This document shows positions 48,260-57,240 of a DNA stretch of 64,000 bases, one piece after another. Positions within the stretch are counted from its first letter, which is position 1; each line of letters opens with the position of its first letter. The notes below the pieces were generated by a model. The model was given only the letters and a program-made list of their open reading frames with translations. It ran no database searches and was not told the DNA's origin. Source of the stretch: Shewanella sp. CG12_big_fil_rev_8_21_14_0_65_47_15 (GTDB lineage: Bacteria; Pseudomonadota; Gammaproteobacteria; Enterobacterales; Shewanellaceae); NCBI RefSeq assembly GCF_002783505.1, contig NZ_PFGL01000001.1:124001-188000 (forward strand). The letters are read 5' to 3'. The position numbers were made by a program, and so were the translations under genes.

Positions 48260-49441
48260 TTAGAACTGGTAACCCACACCTAAGTTGAAACCGTCGGCGT
48301 CTTTAGCGCCACCTTGGGTTTCATAATCGGCTTTAAACACCACGTTTTCATGTAACCAATAATTCACACCAATGTTGGTTTGGGTGATTTCGGTATCAGT
48401 GCTATTACCAGCCTTGTTATCCCATGCATTGTAACGGGCGAAGACACCAAAGCTGTCGTTGAAACGATACGATGGCTCAATGTAATAACCTTGCTGCTTA
48501 TCTTGTCCTAGGGCTTCGGCCTCTTTGCCATCGATATCCCATTGAGCATAAAGCGCTTTAATGGTGAAGTTTTGAATGCTGTAGATAGCGTGCGCGGTTA
48601 ACAGCGTGGCCGATGCCGTATCGACACCCGCAGCCCCTTGGGTTAAATCCGTTTGGTATTGTGCAGAAGCGGCCAGCTCTAAACCTGGCACTGCGGTGTA
48701 TTTCACGCGGGCGGTATAAGCTAAATCTTCACCCTTAGCGTTAGACACTTTTTGGCGACCGCTACGAATATTAAAGGCTTTGTCGCCCGTTGTAGCAACG
48801 GCAAGACCACTCGTCACTGCGGTATCAAATGCTAGGCCGGGAGCCGCTTTAATATTTAACGCTAAACCCGCTTCCCACCAAGTCGCGGGGATAATGTCAG
48901 CTTCAACGGGATTACGCTCAACACCGTAAAATGCAGGTGGCTCGTGGGTTTCGTTGGTGATACCGACGGGCATCAGGAACAGACCCGCTTTACCCGTGAA
49001 GCTCTGGTTAAAATCATGTTCGAGATAAGCTTGTTCTATCTCAACTTCACCCTTTTTCCCTTCACCGGCCAATGCATGTTCAACTTCTAGCTCGGAGAAA
49101 AAACGGGTTTTTTCAGTAAATTCATGACCAAAGAACAACACAAAACGATGAAAATCGAACTCTTTTTTGTCAGTGTCTTTAATGTTGTCAGAGATGTTGT
49201 TGTAGTGCAGTTCGCCATAACCACCAATGGTCGTTGCACTCTTGCTTGAGCCTGTTTCTTCAACGGCATCGGCGGTTTTTTCTACTCGTTTTTCAGTTTC
49301 TTCTAAGCGCTTTTCAAGATCCTGCAGCACTTGCTGTTGCTGCTCAATGACTTTACGCAGTTCTTGTGTTTCATCCGTTGCGAGCGCTTGATGGCTAGCA
49401 AAGAGGCCCAATAGCGCGCTAGCGAGTAGTGTTTTTTTCAT
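48260..49441 (-). CDS. Outer membrane porin with coiled-coil N-terminus
   Basis: 393 residues from ATG 49441 (RBS GGGGATAA); a TTG start 12 bp earlier is unlikely. Signal peptide about 1-22, coiled coil about 25-60 (IEQQQQVLQDLEKRLEETEK), then beta-barrel strands (TTIGGYGELHYNN, FDFHRFVLFFGHEF), ending GVGYQF with terminal Phe. Similar to the phosphate-selective OprO/OprP-like porins. First gene of the porin-flavoprotein-PepSY cluster. Fur-like and FNR/CRP-like sites lie upstream. Confidence 0.85.
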   Translation of the reverse strand: MKKTLLASALLGLFASHQALATDETQELRKVIEQQQQVLQDLEKRLEETEKRVEKTADAVEETGSSKSATTIGGYGELHYNNISDNIKDTDKKEFDFHRFVLFFGHEFTEKTRFFSELEVEHALAGEGKKGEVEIEQAYLEHDFNQSFTGKAGLFLMPVGITNETHEPPAFYGVERNPVEADIIPATWWEAGLALNIKAAPGLAFDTAVTSGLAVATTGDKAFNIRSGRQKVSNAKGEDLAYTARVKYTAVPGLELAASAQYQTDLTQGAAGVDTASATLLTAHAIYSIQNFTIKALYAQWDIDGKEAEALGQDKQQGYYIEPSYRFNDSFGVFARYNAWDNKAGNSTDTEITQTNIGVNYWLHENVVFKADYETQGGAKDADGFNLGVGYQF

Positions 49442-49515
49442 TATTATCCCCAAAAATGGTCATTATTTGTAAACATATGTAAAAATTTGTGACGATTTTA
49501 CACACTGGTTTAAAT

Positions 49516-49534
49516 AATGCAAACAATTCGCATT
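49516..49534. promoter_or_regulatory. Fur-box-like site
   Basis: AATGCAAACAATTCGCATT, a 19-bp inverted repeat similar to the Fur consensus, about 75 bp before the porin start. The match is partial. Confidence 0.4.
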
Positions 49535-49541
49535 TGAATTT

Positions 49542-49555
49542 ATGATCTAGATCAA
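49542..49555. promoter_or_regulatory. FNR/CRP-type site
   Basis: ATGATCTAGATCAA differs from TTGAT-N4-ATCAA by one base; TGATCTAGATCA is a perfect palindrome. It could bind FNR (EtrA) or CRP. About 100 bp before the porin start. Confidence 0.45.
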
Positions 49556-49934
49556 TTCCTATTTACTAAAATACCACTAAGGTAAGGCTCGATGCCCACA
49601 ACGCACTTTTAGGTATACCAAGCACCCTGAATTCCCATAAAAATCACAATTCAACAAATTACACGCTAAAAAAACCATAAAAAATAAATTATCCTCATTT
49701 TTTATATTTATATTTTGAACATTTACCATTTAACGCTAACCTGATTTAGATTTTGGTTATTTTAAAACCAAGGTTAGTGATGTTTCACAAATCCAATTAT
49801 GCCAACTGTGATACCTTAAGCGCCCAAAAAACGTGTCAGGGCTGGGCTTTTTACGCTAAAAGCGAGGGCATGCCTGTAGCTAGAACGAGCCATAAGACAC
49901 AAAAATGCCGCGGTAACTGGGGAGTTTCGCAAGA

Positions 49935-51164
49935 ATGAAGAGCAAGAGTTTGTTAGGCAACATTGGTGTGCAAGTGATTATTGCCATGATTATTGGCGCA
50001 CTCGTCGGTTTTATCATGGGTGAAAGCGCGAGCATCTTCGCACCGCTCGGTACTATTTTTATCCATTTAATCAAGATGCTAGTAATCCCACTGGTACTGG
50101 TTTCTATCATTAGCGGCGCAGCTAGCTTAGGTGATAGTCCCTCGGCGGGTAAGATTGGTGTCGGCACCTTCGGTTTCTTTATTGTCACCTCTGGGCTTGC
50201 CGTCGCCTTGGCGCTAGTCATGGGCATTATGTTTACACCCGGCGCCGGTGTCGACTTCACCGCCCATAGCAGCAGTGGTTTGATGGAAGTAACCGCAGAA
50301 CATGGTGCTCTACCCGGGGTAATAGATACCTTTATTGGCATGATCCCAACCAATGTGTTCGAATCGCTCACTGGCGGAAATATCCTGCAAATTCTTGTGT
50401 TTAGCATATTTTTTGGTATCGCACTCACTAAAGTTAAAGGCGATGGTGCTAAACCCATCATGGCGGCGTTAAATACCGTCGTCGATGCCTTTGTGTGGAT
50501 GATCAACTGCGTGATGATCATCGCGCCCATTGGGGTATTTGGTTTGATGGCCGATTCCGTCGGCACCTTCGGTTTCGATGCGCTAGAGGTCGTGTTTAAG
50601 TTATTTGCCGTGTTTGTGGCCGCGATTCTGATTTACGGTTTTGTGTTCTTCCCATTGATGGTGCAACTGTTCTCTAAGGTGTCGGCACGCCAGTTTATTT
50701 CGGCGATGAAAAAGCCGCAGGTGATGGCGCTATCGACGGCATCATCTATGGCAACGCTGCCGGTGAATATGGAGACCTGCGAAGAAGATCTAAAGGTCTC
50801 TAAGGCAACCACCGCCTTTGTGCTGCCCTTAGGCGCGACGATTAATATGAGCGGCAACGCGATTTATTATGGTTTAGTCGCCATGTTCTTCGCCCAGATG
50901 TACAACGTGGATCTGTCGATGACGGCCTATGCCGCGATTATCTTCACCTCCACCTTAGGCGCCATTGGCCAAGCGGGTGTGCCGGGGCCGTCATTTTTAG
51001 TGGTCGCAGTGCTATTGGCCGCAGGGATTCCGATCGATGGTTTACCACTGTTATTCGCCCTAGACAGGGTATTTGACATGATCCGCACCGCGCTAAACAT
51101 CACGGGCGATGCGGCCTGCGCCGTTATTATGGATAAATATACTGCAGAGCAGACCTCGAACTAA
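49935..51164 (+). CDS. Dicarboxylate/amino acid:cation symporter
   Basis: 409 residues, DAACS family. Motifs include the Ser-rich region STASSMATLPVNMETC and GATINMSGNAIYYGL, and VPGPSFLVVAVLLAAG. About eight helices plus two re-entrant loops. Imports glutamate, aspartate or C4-dicarboxylates with H+ or Na+; the substrate cannot be chosen from sequence. ATG 49935, RBS GGGGAG at a longish spacing. A strong terminator follows. Confidence 0.93.
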   Translation: MKSKSLLGNIGVQVIIAMIIGALVGFIMGESASIFAPLGTIFIHLIKMLVIPLVLVSIISGAASLGDSPSAGKIGVGTFGFFIVTSGLAVALALVMGIMFTPGAGVDFTAHSSSGLMEVTAEHGALPGVIDTFIGMIPTNVFESLTGGNILQILVFSIFFGIALTKVKGDGAKPIMAALNTVVDAFVWMINCVMIIAPIGVFGLMADSVGTFGFDALEVVFKLFAVFVAAILIYGFVFFPLMVQLFSKVSARQFISAMKKPQVMALSTASSMATLPVNMETCEEDLKVSKATTAFVLPLGATINMSGNAIYYGLVAMFFAQMYNVDLSMTAYAAIIFTSTLGAIGQAGVPGPSFLVVAVLLAAGIPIDGLPLLFALDRVFDMIRTALNITGDAACAVIMDKYTAEQTSN

Positions 51165-51188
51165 CTGCGTGAATACACTGATATACCC

Positions 51189-51224
51189 AGGCTTGAATAG
51201 GCTTGCCTATTCAAGCCTTTTTTA
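51189..51224 (+). terminator. Terminator of the symporter gene
   Basis: AGGCTTGAATAGG (51189-51201), CTTG loop, CCTATTCAAGCCT (51206-51218), then TTTTTT. Perfect 13-bp stem. Confidence 0.92.
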
Positions 51225-51416
51225 TGCGCTACGTTTGCCCTTATTGTGCCCATTTACTCGACGTCCAAAACCTTAATGTGATCTTGTCGGCGCCTTGGAC
51301 TAAGCCCAAGTGGCTTGGCCTCGCAATTCGTATTTCTTTATCAGCCAAGCCATACTGGCACTGAAGCTTTCTGCGATAATGGCTTGGCTATCGTCAGTCC
51401 AAAGGAGTGTTGCACT

Positions 51417-52535
51417 ATGTCCGTCTTTGCCCCAGCAAGCCCCTTTGCCGACTTTATCTATCGCCATTTCCGCGCCATACACGCACTTAAACTCGGCCTC
51501 GCCCTGCTGATTGCCGTGACCATCAATGCCATTTGGTCGCCGCCACATTTTATTTGGAGCATGGTGACTATTGTGATCATTATGATGAGTCTGCCACAGG
51601 TAGGCGGCGCGATTGAAAAGTCCCTGCAACGGGCGGTAGGTACTTGTTTAGGGTCGGCTTACGGCGTGATGTTAGTGGCGACTATCGACAGTTATTGGCT
51701 GATTATGGGGCTGTTGATTTTAGGGGTAACACTGATCTGTTTTATCTCGGCGGGACGCTACAGTTACGCCTATCTGGTCGCGGGATTTACCATCATTATC
51801 GTCGTTGGCGATGCCAACCATGATACCTCTGAGGCGCTGTGGCGAACGGCCAATATTCTACTCGGCTGTATTATCGCGATTTTGGTGTCGCTATTTATCT
51901 TCCCAATTAAAGCTAAACAGGACTGGCGCAGTCAGCTCGCCAATGCCATCGACAGTATGGCCAAGGTGCTCACTCAGCATTTACAGGCGCCAGCCAACCA
52001 TGATTTAGATTTTCGCGCCGATCTCGAAGCGGCCATGAAGGCGGTATTAACCCAGAAGAAACTGTTTTTCTCCCTCGAGTGGGAAAGCCAAACCCTGAAA
52101 AAGCATAAAGTGCTGCTGGCGGAATTAGTCAATAAACAGGTTCGGCTGATCCCCCTACTCGAACTACTGCCCTTAAGTCGCTGGCAGGAAGCCGACAAAG
52201 AGGCATACCATCAAATCAACCGCATCGCCGCCGAGCTTACGGCTTATCTTCAGCGTCTTGGCGCATTTGTCGCGGGTAAAACCGCGGCTTTACCGACTTT
52301 GCCCAGCGCCCTAGAGCAAGAGTTACAGCAGAGATTACAATTCAGCTTGGCCGCCCAGACGCCAAATTCAGCCCCTTTAGCAAATGAGGTGGCGCAGGGA
52401 TTTGCCCTCACGGGTTACGGCTGGCTTATCTATCAACTCGCCATCGCCGTCGAAGCGCTTTATGCCGATATCGAGATTATCGAAATCGCCTATAGCGGAC
52501 AAACCGTGTTACATAAAATCTCAAATCAATCTTAA
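51417..52535 (+). CDS. FUSC-family membrane protein (aromatic acid exporter-like)
   Basis: 372 residues from ATG 51417, preceded by AAAGGAG; the longer frame from 51315 lacks an RBS. Helices about 20-155 in a group of five to six (LKLGLALLIAVTINAIW; WLIMGLLILGVTLICFI), with the signature RAVGTCLGSAYG, then a cytoplasmic helical tail. FUSC proteins form half of AaeB/YccS-like exporters. Substrate unknown. No adaptor gene beside it. Confidence 0.85.
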   Translation: MSVFAPASPFADFIYRHFRAIHALKLGLALLIAVTINAIWSPPHFIWSMVTIVIIMMSLPQVGGAIEKSLQRAVGTCLGSAYGVMLVATIDSYWLIMGLLILGVTLICFISAGRYSYAYLVAGFTIIIVVGDANHDTSEALWRTANILLGCIIAILVSLFIFPIKAKQDWRSQLANAIDSMAKVLTQHLQAPANHDLDFRADLEAAMKAVLTQKKLFFSLEWESQTLKKHKVLLAELVNKQVRLIPLLELLPLSRWQEADKEAYHQINRIAAELTAYLQRLGAFVAGKTAALPTLPSALEQELQQRLQFSLAAQTPNSAPLANEVAQGFALTGYGWLIYQLAIAVEALYADIEIIEIAYSGQTVLHKISNQS

Positions 52536-52652
52536 GCCGTGACGGCGGTCATTGCGGCCAAAAACCGTGACCGTAAACCAAGATAAACCCTTGGCAGCCC
52601 TTGCGCTTGCTGGGGGTTTAATGAAAAGATACCGCCCTAATAAAAATTCGAT

Positions 52653-54665
52653 ATGTGGACTCTTTTCATGCGCTTGTTTTCCCTTTCCGTTGTCGCAATC
52701 GCCTGCTTATCGGCGGGTTCATTATTCACAACCCATTTAGCCGTTGCCGCGAATACCGAAGTCGCGCAACCCGAAGTGACGACTACTGGAGCTGCCAACG
52801 CTGAAGTTGCCAACACTGAGGCCACTAAAATCGCCGCGGTTGAAGCCAGCACCGAGAGCAGCGCTTCGCCCGCGACAGAAGCCGCTCCCGAAACCACAGT
52901 GACAGCGACACCGACTCGCGCCAATACCTTTGTAAATGACGCCATTTTACCGCCGAGCATCACTTGGCACGGTGCCAGCGAGTCGCTGTTACTCAGCGCA
53001 GACAATGAATGGGCGACGCCCTTCGAGCAAAGCAATGGCATCGAAAGCTCAAGCTATGACGATACCATCGCATGGCTCGACCGATTAGCGGCCGAAACCA
53101 CTAAATTGCAGAAAGTCAGCCTAGGCAAGAGCCCTCAAGGTCGCGATATTTGGATGTATGTCGCCAGTAGCGAAGGCATAAACGAATCGGCGCGCCTTAA
53201 GCAAAACACTAAGCCGACGATTCTGGTGCAGGCGGGGATCCACTCAGGGGAAATCGACGGTAAAGATGCCGGCATGATGTTGCTACGCGACATTATTAAG
53301 GGCGAGAAAAGCGATCTAATCGAAAAAGCCAACCTGTTATTTGTGCCCATATTTAGTGTCGATGCCCATGAGCGCAGCGGCGAATTTAATCGCGTTAACC
53401 AACGCGGTCCAGTGAATATGGGCTGGCGCACCAATGCCAATAACCTCAACCTGAACCGCGACTATGCCAAGGCCGACACCTTAGAGATGCAGCATATGCT
53501 GCGGGCCATCAATGTGTGGCAGCCGGATCTGTATATCGATGTGCATGTCACGGACGGCATCGATTACCAATACGATATCACCTTCGGCTACAACCTCGCC
53601 CAAGGCTTGAGTCCCGCCAGTTTCCGCTGGCTCGAAAATAGCTACCGCCCAGCGGTAGAAGCGGCATTAAGCGAGCAGGGTCATATTCCCGGCCCGCTGA
53701 TTTTCGCCGTCGACAATACCGATATCACTAAGGGCATGTCACTGTGGAACCCTAGCCCACGCTTCTCTAATGGTTATGGTGATGCCCGCCATCTGCCCAC
53801 TATTTTGATTGAGAACCACAGCTTAAAACCCTTTAAGCAGCGCGTACTCGGCACCTATGTGATGCTAGAGCAAACCCTGAAAACCGTTGGCGACCAAGCG
53901 ACCAAGTTAAAGAGTGCGATTCAAGAGGATAAATACCGCGCCTCGCCGCTAATCACATTAACCTGGAAATCGGCACCACTGGCTAAGGGCTGGGATTTTA
54001 AAGGCATAGATTACCAGCTTGAGCAGAGTCCGATTAGCGGCACCGAGGTAGTGCGTTGGACAGGCGAGCCAAAGCTGTACCCCAATTTACCTGTGATTGC
54101 CGAAACCGTGCCCGATATTAAAGTCACTCGTCCTAGTGCTTACTATATTCCCGCCCAGTGGACACAAGTGATCGACCGCTTAAATCTACACGGCATCCGG
54201 ATGACACGTTTAAGTAAACCAACTGAGCTTAAGCTGCAGCAATACGCCTTAAGCAGTCCCGTATTTAATACCAAAGCCTTTGAGGGACGACTGACGGTGA
54301 AGGCCGACTCGACACTGGCCAAACTGACCACCACCTTGCCCGCGGGCACAGTGAAAATCAGCACAGACCAACCCTTAGGCGATCTGGCGATTTTACTGCT
54401 CGAGCCACAATCACCGGATTCACTGCTGCAGTGGGGCTTCTTTAACCCAATCTTTACCCGTACCGAATATATTGAGGACTATGCGGTAGAGCCGCTGGCC
54501 GCCAAGATGCTTAGCGACGACCCTAAATTACAGGCTGAATTTAATAAAGCGCTGGAAAACCCAGAGTTTGCCGCCGATCCCGAGGCACGCCTACGCTGGT
54601 TCTATGAGCGCAGTCCTTACTACGATAATCAATATCTTACGTATCCAGTCTACCGCAGCCGTTAA
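52653..54665 (+). CDS. M14 zinc carboxypeptidase, exported
   Basis: 670 residues. Start ATG 52653, or 52668 (MRLFSL). Signal peptide about 1-33, an Ala/Thr/Glu-rich low-complexity linker about 34-90, then an M14 peptidase domain with zinc ligands His197 and Glu200 (HSGEIDG) and His298 (DVHVTDG), Arg in NLNRDYAK, and a catalytic Glu in LIENHS. A C-terminal beta-rich region follows. Cleaves C-terminal residues of peptides or peptidoglycan stems in the periplasm or outside. Converges on the methyltransferase gene. Confidence 0.9.
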   Translation: MWTLFMRLFSLSVVAIACLSAGSLFTTHLAVAANTEVAQPEVTTTGAANAEVANTEATKIAAVEASTESSASPATEAAPETTVTATPTRANTFVNDAILPPSITWHGASESLLLSADNEWATPFEQSNGIESSSYDDTIAWLDRLAAETTKLQKVSLGKSPQGRDIWMYVASSEGINESARLKQNTKPTILVQAGIHSGEIDGKDAGMMLLRDIIKGEKSDLIEKANLLFVPIFSVDAHERSGEFNRVNQRGPVNMGWRTNANNLNLNRDYAKADTLEMQHMLRAINVWQPDLYIDVHVTDGIDYQYDITFGYNLAQGLSPASFRWLENSYRPAVEAALSEQGHIPGPLIFAVDNTDITKGMSLWNPSPRFSNGYGDARHLPTILIENHSLKPFKQRVLGTYVMLEQTLKTVGDQATKLKSAIQEDKYRASPLITLTWKSAPLAKGWDFKGIDYQLEQSPISGTEVVRWTGEPKLYPNLPVIAETVPDIKVTRPSAYYIPAQWTQVIDRLNLHGIRMTRLSKPTELKLQQYALSSPVFNTKAFEGRLTVKADSTLAKLTTTLPAGTVKISTDQPLGDLAILLLEPQSPDSLLQWGFFNPIFTRTEYIEDYAVEPLAAKMLSDDPKLQAEFNKALENPEFAADPEARLRWFYERSPYYDNQYLTYPVYRSR

Positions 54666-54690
54666 TCCTCGCTATTAAAAATGGCAAGAA

Positions 54691-55458
54691 TTACGCAGGC
54701 TTACGCGCACTGATGCTATACACCAAGGGCACATGCAGCCCTTGGTGTGTTAACACATAACGACCATCGGTTTGCGCCTCTAGCCCTTCGAAACAGTTAT
54801 AGGGACTAAACGCAAATTCGTGGAAGAACTCCAGTTCCAAACCCGCCCGCAATAATGCATTGATCACTTCGGACAAACTATGCGACCAGCACATTAAGGT
54901 TTGCTGCTCATCACCGGCATTTTCGGTATAAGTGCCTTCCTGCTCAATGTCTGGCTCACCCCGATTAAAATAGCTATAACCATCGAATAGCTGCTGCGCC
55001 GGATGAAACTCGGCCATGTAAAACTGTCCGCCGGGCTTTAAACAGCGCGCAATGGTCTGCGCCCAAAGCGTTAAATCTGGCAACCAAACAATCGCGCCAT
55101 AGGATGTAAAAACAATATCTTGCGGCTCAACTTTGCCCGCAACACTGTAGACATCGCTACAGATAAACTCGGCGGACAACTGCGCCTGCAGTGCCAACTT
55201 GTGCGCCTCTGCAATCGCCACCTCGGATAAATCGACCCCAATCACTTTTGCGCCCATTCGCGCCCACGACAGGGTATCTAGACCAAAATGACATTGCAGA
55301 TGCAGTAAGCTTTTACCCGCCACATCCAGTTCACTCAGCTCGATTTCCGTTAAGGATGTTTTGCCATTCAAAAAGCCTTCAACATCATAAAAATCAGAGG
55401 TTAAGTGCACACGAGTGCGGGCATCCCAGGCGATTTTATTGGTCGTTAAGTAATCCAT
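54691..55458 (-). CDS. Class I SAM-dependent methyltransferase
   Basis: 255 residues. SAM motif LLHLQCHFGLDTLSWARMGA and acidic residue VIGVDLS, motif near DIVFTSYGAIVWLPDL, and GGQFYMAEFHP. Small-molecule or protein methyltransferase of unknown substrate; no methylase target motif of DNA enzymes is seen. ATG 55458. Single gene. Confidence 0.85.
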   Translation of the reverse strand: MDYLTTNKIAWDARTRVHLTSDFYDVEGFLNGKTSLTEIELSELDVAGKSLLHLQCHFGLDTLSWARMGAKVIGVDLSEVAIAEAHKLALQAQLSAEFICSDVYSVAGKVEPQDIVFTSYGAIVWLPDLTLWAQTIARCLKPGGQFYMAEFHPAQQLFDGYSYFNRGEPDIEQEGTYTENAGDEQQTLMCWSHSLSEVINALLRAGLELEFFHEFAFSPYNCFEGLEAQTDGRYVLTHQGLHVPLVYSISARKPA

Positions 55459-55728
55459 GTGAATCCTTTCAGGTTGCGCTTTTAATCAAGCAGGAATGTT
55501 GGGACACACGCTAACCTAATAAATGAGTAATTTCACTAATCAATAGCTAAATCACTTATTCAGCGGACATGTCCACTTAACGCTTGACGGACACATTTAC
55601 AATATATCAATGATTATTAAGATATTTTAAAATTGGCATAGGATGTGCAATCTCGAGTGATATAAAGTTTATCGCTAACAGTTCAGCACTCAGTCGGTCG
55701 TCGAGTGTCGAAAACAAGGAAGAAGAAA

Positions 55729-56517
55729 ATGTCACTACGCCCTTTTTTATTCACCCTAGGATTTGTCGCCCTCTTTACGGTTGGCGTGTCACTCACTGGC
55801 TGCATTATCAATGTTAACGCCGCCGGTATGCCGGATTTAGACCACCAGCAGCGTGAACTCACACTCGATAGTCAAGACTTGCAGGAGCTAGTCGCCGAAA
55901 CCGGTGCGGGCAGTCTCGAGATTATCGGTGTAGAAGGCCTAACTCAAATTAAGCTAGTCGCTGATATCTATAGCAATAATGACAGCAATGACGATAGCAA
56001 GGTGATCCTCACCCTTGAGAAAAAGGCCAATAAAGCCATGCTCAAAGCCGATTTTGAGTCCCACGCTAACTTCAGTAATTACTCGCCCTATATCGATCTT
56101 AAGCTGCAGGTGCCAGCTGGATTAGCGTTGGATATTGACGATGGTTCGGGTGCAATTTTGATCAATAAGATGACCGCCGATATCAAGGTGAAGGATGGCT
56201 CGGGCGAACTGGTTATCCACGGCGGCAATAATGTCAGCATCGACGATGGCTCGGGCGCAATTGAAGTCAGCCAAGTAAATGGTAGCCTCGCGATTATCGA
56301 CGGATCTGGTGGCATTCAAGTCAATGATATTAAAGGCAGCATTACTATCGATGATGGTTCAGGCGAAATTGCAGTCGCCAATGTGCAAAGCACAGTCACC
56401 ATCAACGATGGCTCAGGCGATATTAACGTGGTGAACACTAAGGGTTTAACCATTCTCTCGGCAGGTTCAGGGGATGTGAGCTTCGATAAAATCGACGGTC
56501 CAGTGAGCATGAAATAA
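55729..56517 (+). CDS. Lipoprotein with DUF4097-like beta-helix repeats
   Basis: 262 residues from ATG 55729 after AAGGAAGAAG; a GTG start at 55705 is unlikely. Signal peptide and lipobox SLTGC, an N-terminal beta domain, then seven repeats of about 18 residues marked DGSG (at about residues 138, 156, 173, 191, 209, 227 and an AGSG at 245). The 18-residue period fits a right-handed beta-helix of the DUF4097 type. Function unknown; such proteins are often surface or periplasmic. A good terminator lies 120 bp further on. Confidence 0.85.
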   Translation: MSLRPFLFTLGFVALFTVGVSLTGCIINVNAAGMPDLDHQQRELTLDSQDLQELVAETGAGSLEIIGVEGLTQIKLVADIYSNNDSNDDSKVILTLEKKANKAMLKADFESHANFSNYSPYIDLKLQVPAGLALDIDDGSGAILINKMTADIKVKDGSGELVIHGGNNVSIDDGSGAIEVSQVNGSLAIIDGSGGIQVNDIKGSITIDDGSGEIAVANVQSTVTINDGSGDINVVNTKGLTILSAGSGDVSFDKIDGPVSMK

Positions 56518-56636
56518 CCCGAGTATTGACCTTCTTCCCGGCGTAGAGACTGATGTTGTAACGGTTCCCAACCAAAATGTCAGTCTTCTACCCACCCCTT
56601 TTGCGTTACCGTTTCATGGACATGCTTATGCACTTT

Positions 56637-56670
56637 ATGCCACTAACCCCTTGTAGTGGCATCTTTTTTT
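56637..56670 (+). terminator. Rho-independent terminator
   Basis: ATGCCACTA (56637-56645), 8-nt loop, TAGTGGCAT (56654-56662), then C and seven T. About 120 bp after the DUF4097-like gene; the space between could hold a small RNA. Confidence 0.88.
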
Positions 56671-56810
56671 GCGTCTGAGACTTTCTCAGACTCGATTCAG
56701 GTAAATTGCTGGTAACTTTTTACCAATTTGTCTTTTCGGAGCAAAATGTAGCAATGAGTATATAAATAAGGCGTTATTTTGTTTGTTGATATATTTAAAA
56801 AGTCAAAGTC

Positions 56811-57120
56811 GTGGGGCTTCACCCCACACCCGACCAAGGAGGACTGCTCGTCCTATCCTCCTTGCTAATGTTTTCACAAGCAGCCAAGACGCCCCTAGCG
56901 AAGTTACATGCATTAGTTACTAGCTTCGTGCTTATTCGAAAATCGCTAGCGCTTCCGATGGTACATCCCCTTGAAGTTAAACTGAGAGTCCGAAAGCTAA
57001 CTCGGCATCCTGTCTGCATCACGCTCTATCCTTTTAATAAAGAGTCTTCAACGCCCCTCAGCAACTTCGCGGGGGAGATGAACTTCTGAACCTCCGGTGC
57101 AGGCTGTTAATCCTAAAAGA
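56811..57120. repeat. Palindrome-rich noncoding element, probably dispersed repeat
   Basis: Contains two adjacent hairpins: GTGGGG-CTTCA-CCCCAC (56811-56827) and AAGGAGGA (56836-56843) with TCCTCCTT (56856-56863), then about 250 bp of non-protein-like sequence open in several frames. Frames of 92 codons (+) and 67 codons (-) look spurious. The compact hairpins suggest a structured RNA or a repetitive element. I could not identify a family. Confidence 0.4.
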
Positions 57121-57240
57121 GTTTTTCCAGCCCTATCATTCCTGTAAGAAAATTTAACAGTGAGTGTCTAGATAAATTGGTTATTGGTAGCACTTTTTTA
57201 CGCCAGCCATGCCTTGATGCTGGCTGGCTCTTCCGATGCT

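Larger units (their letters stand above)
49442..49934. other. Intergenic region between porin cluster and symporter
   Basis: About 490 bp, AT-rich, no convincing gene. It carries Fur-like and FNR/CRP-like sites closer to the porin gene. A 61-codon frame at 49753-49938 lacks protein character and is not counted. Confidence 0.5.

Noticed and set aside
49753..49938. A 61-codon frame before the symporter
   Set aside because: No RBS and no protein character; probably part of the leader.
56811..57089. A 92-codon frame as a protein gene
   Set aside because: Low-information composition, no RBS, overlaps an antisense frame and starts on a hairpin; the DNA looks like a structured or repetitive element.
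57202..57230. Hairpin GCCAGCCA/TGGCTGGC after the PEP mutase-family gene as a terminator
   Set aside because: Lacks a T run on the minus-strand transcript; not strong enough to list.
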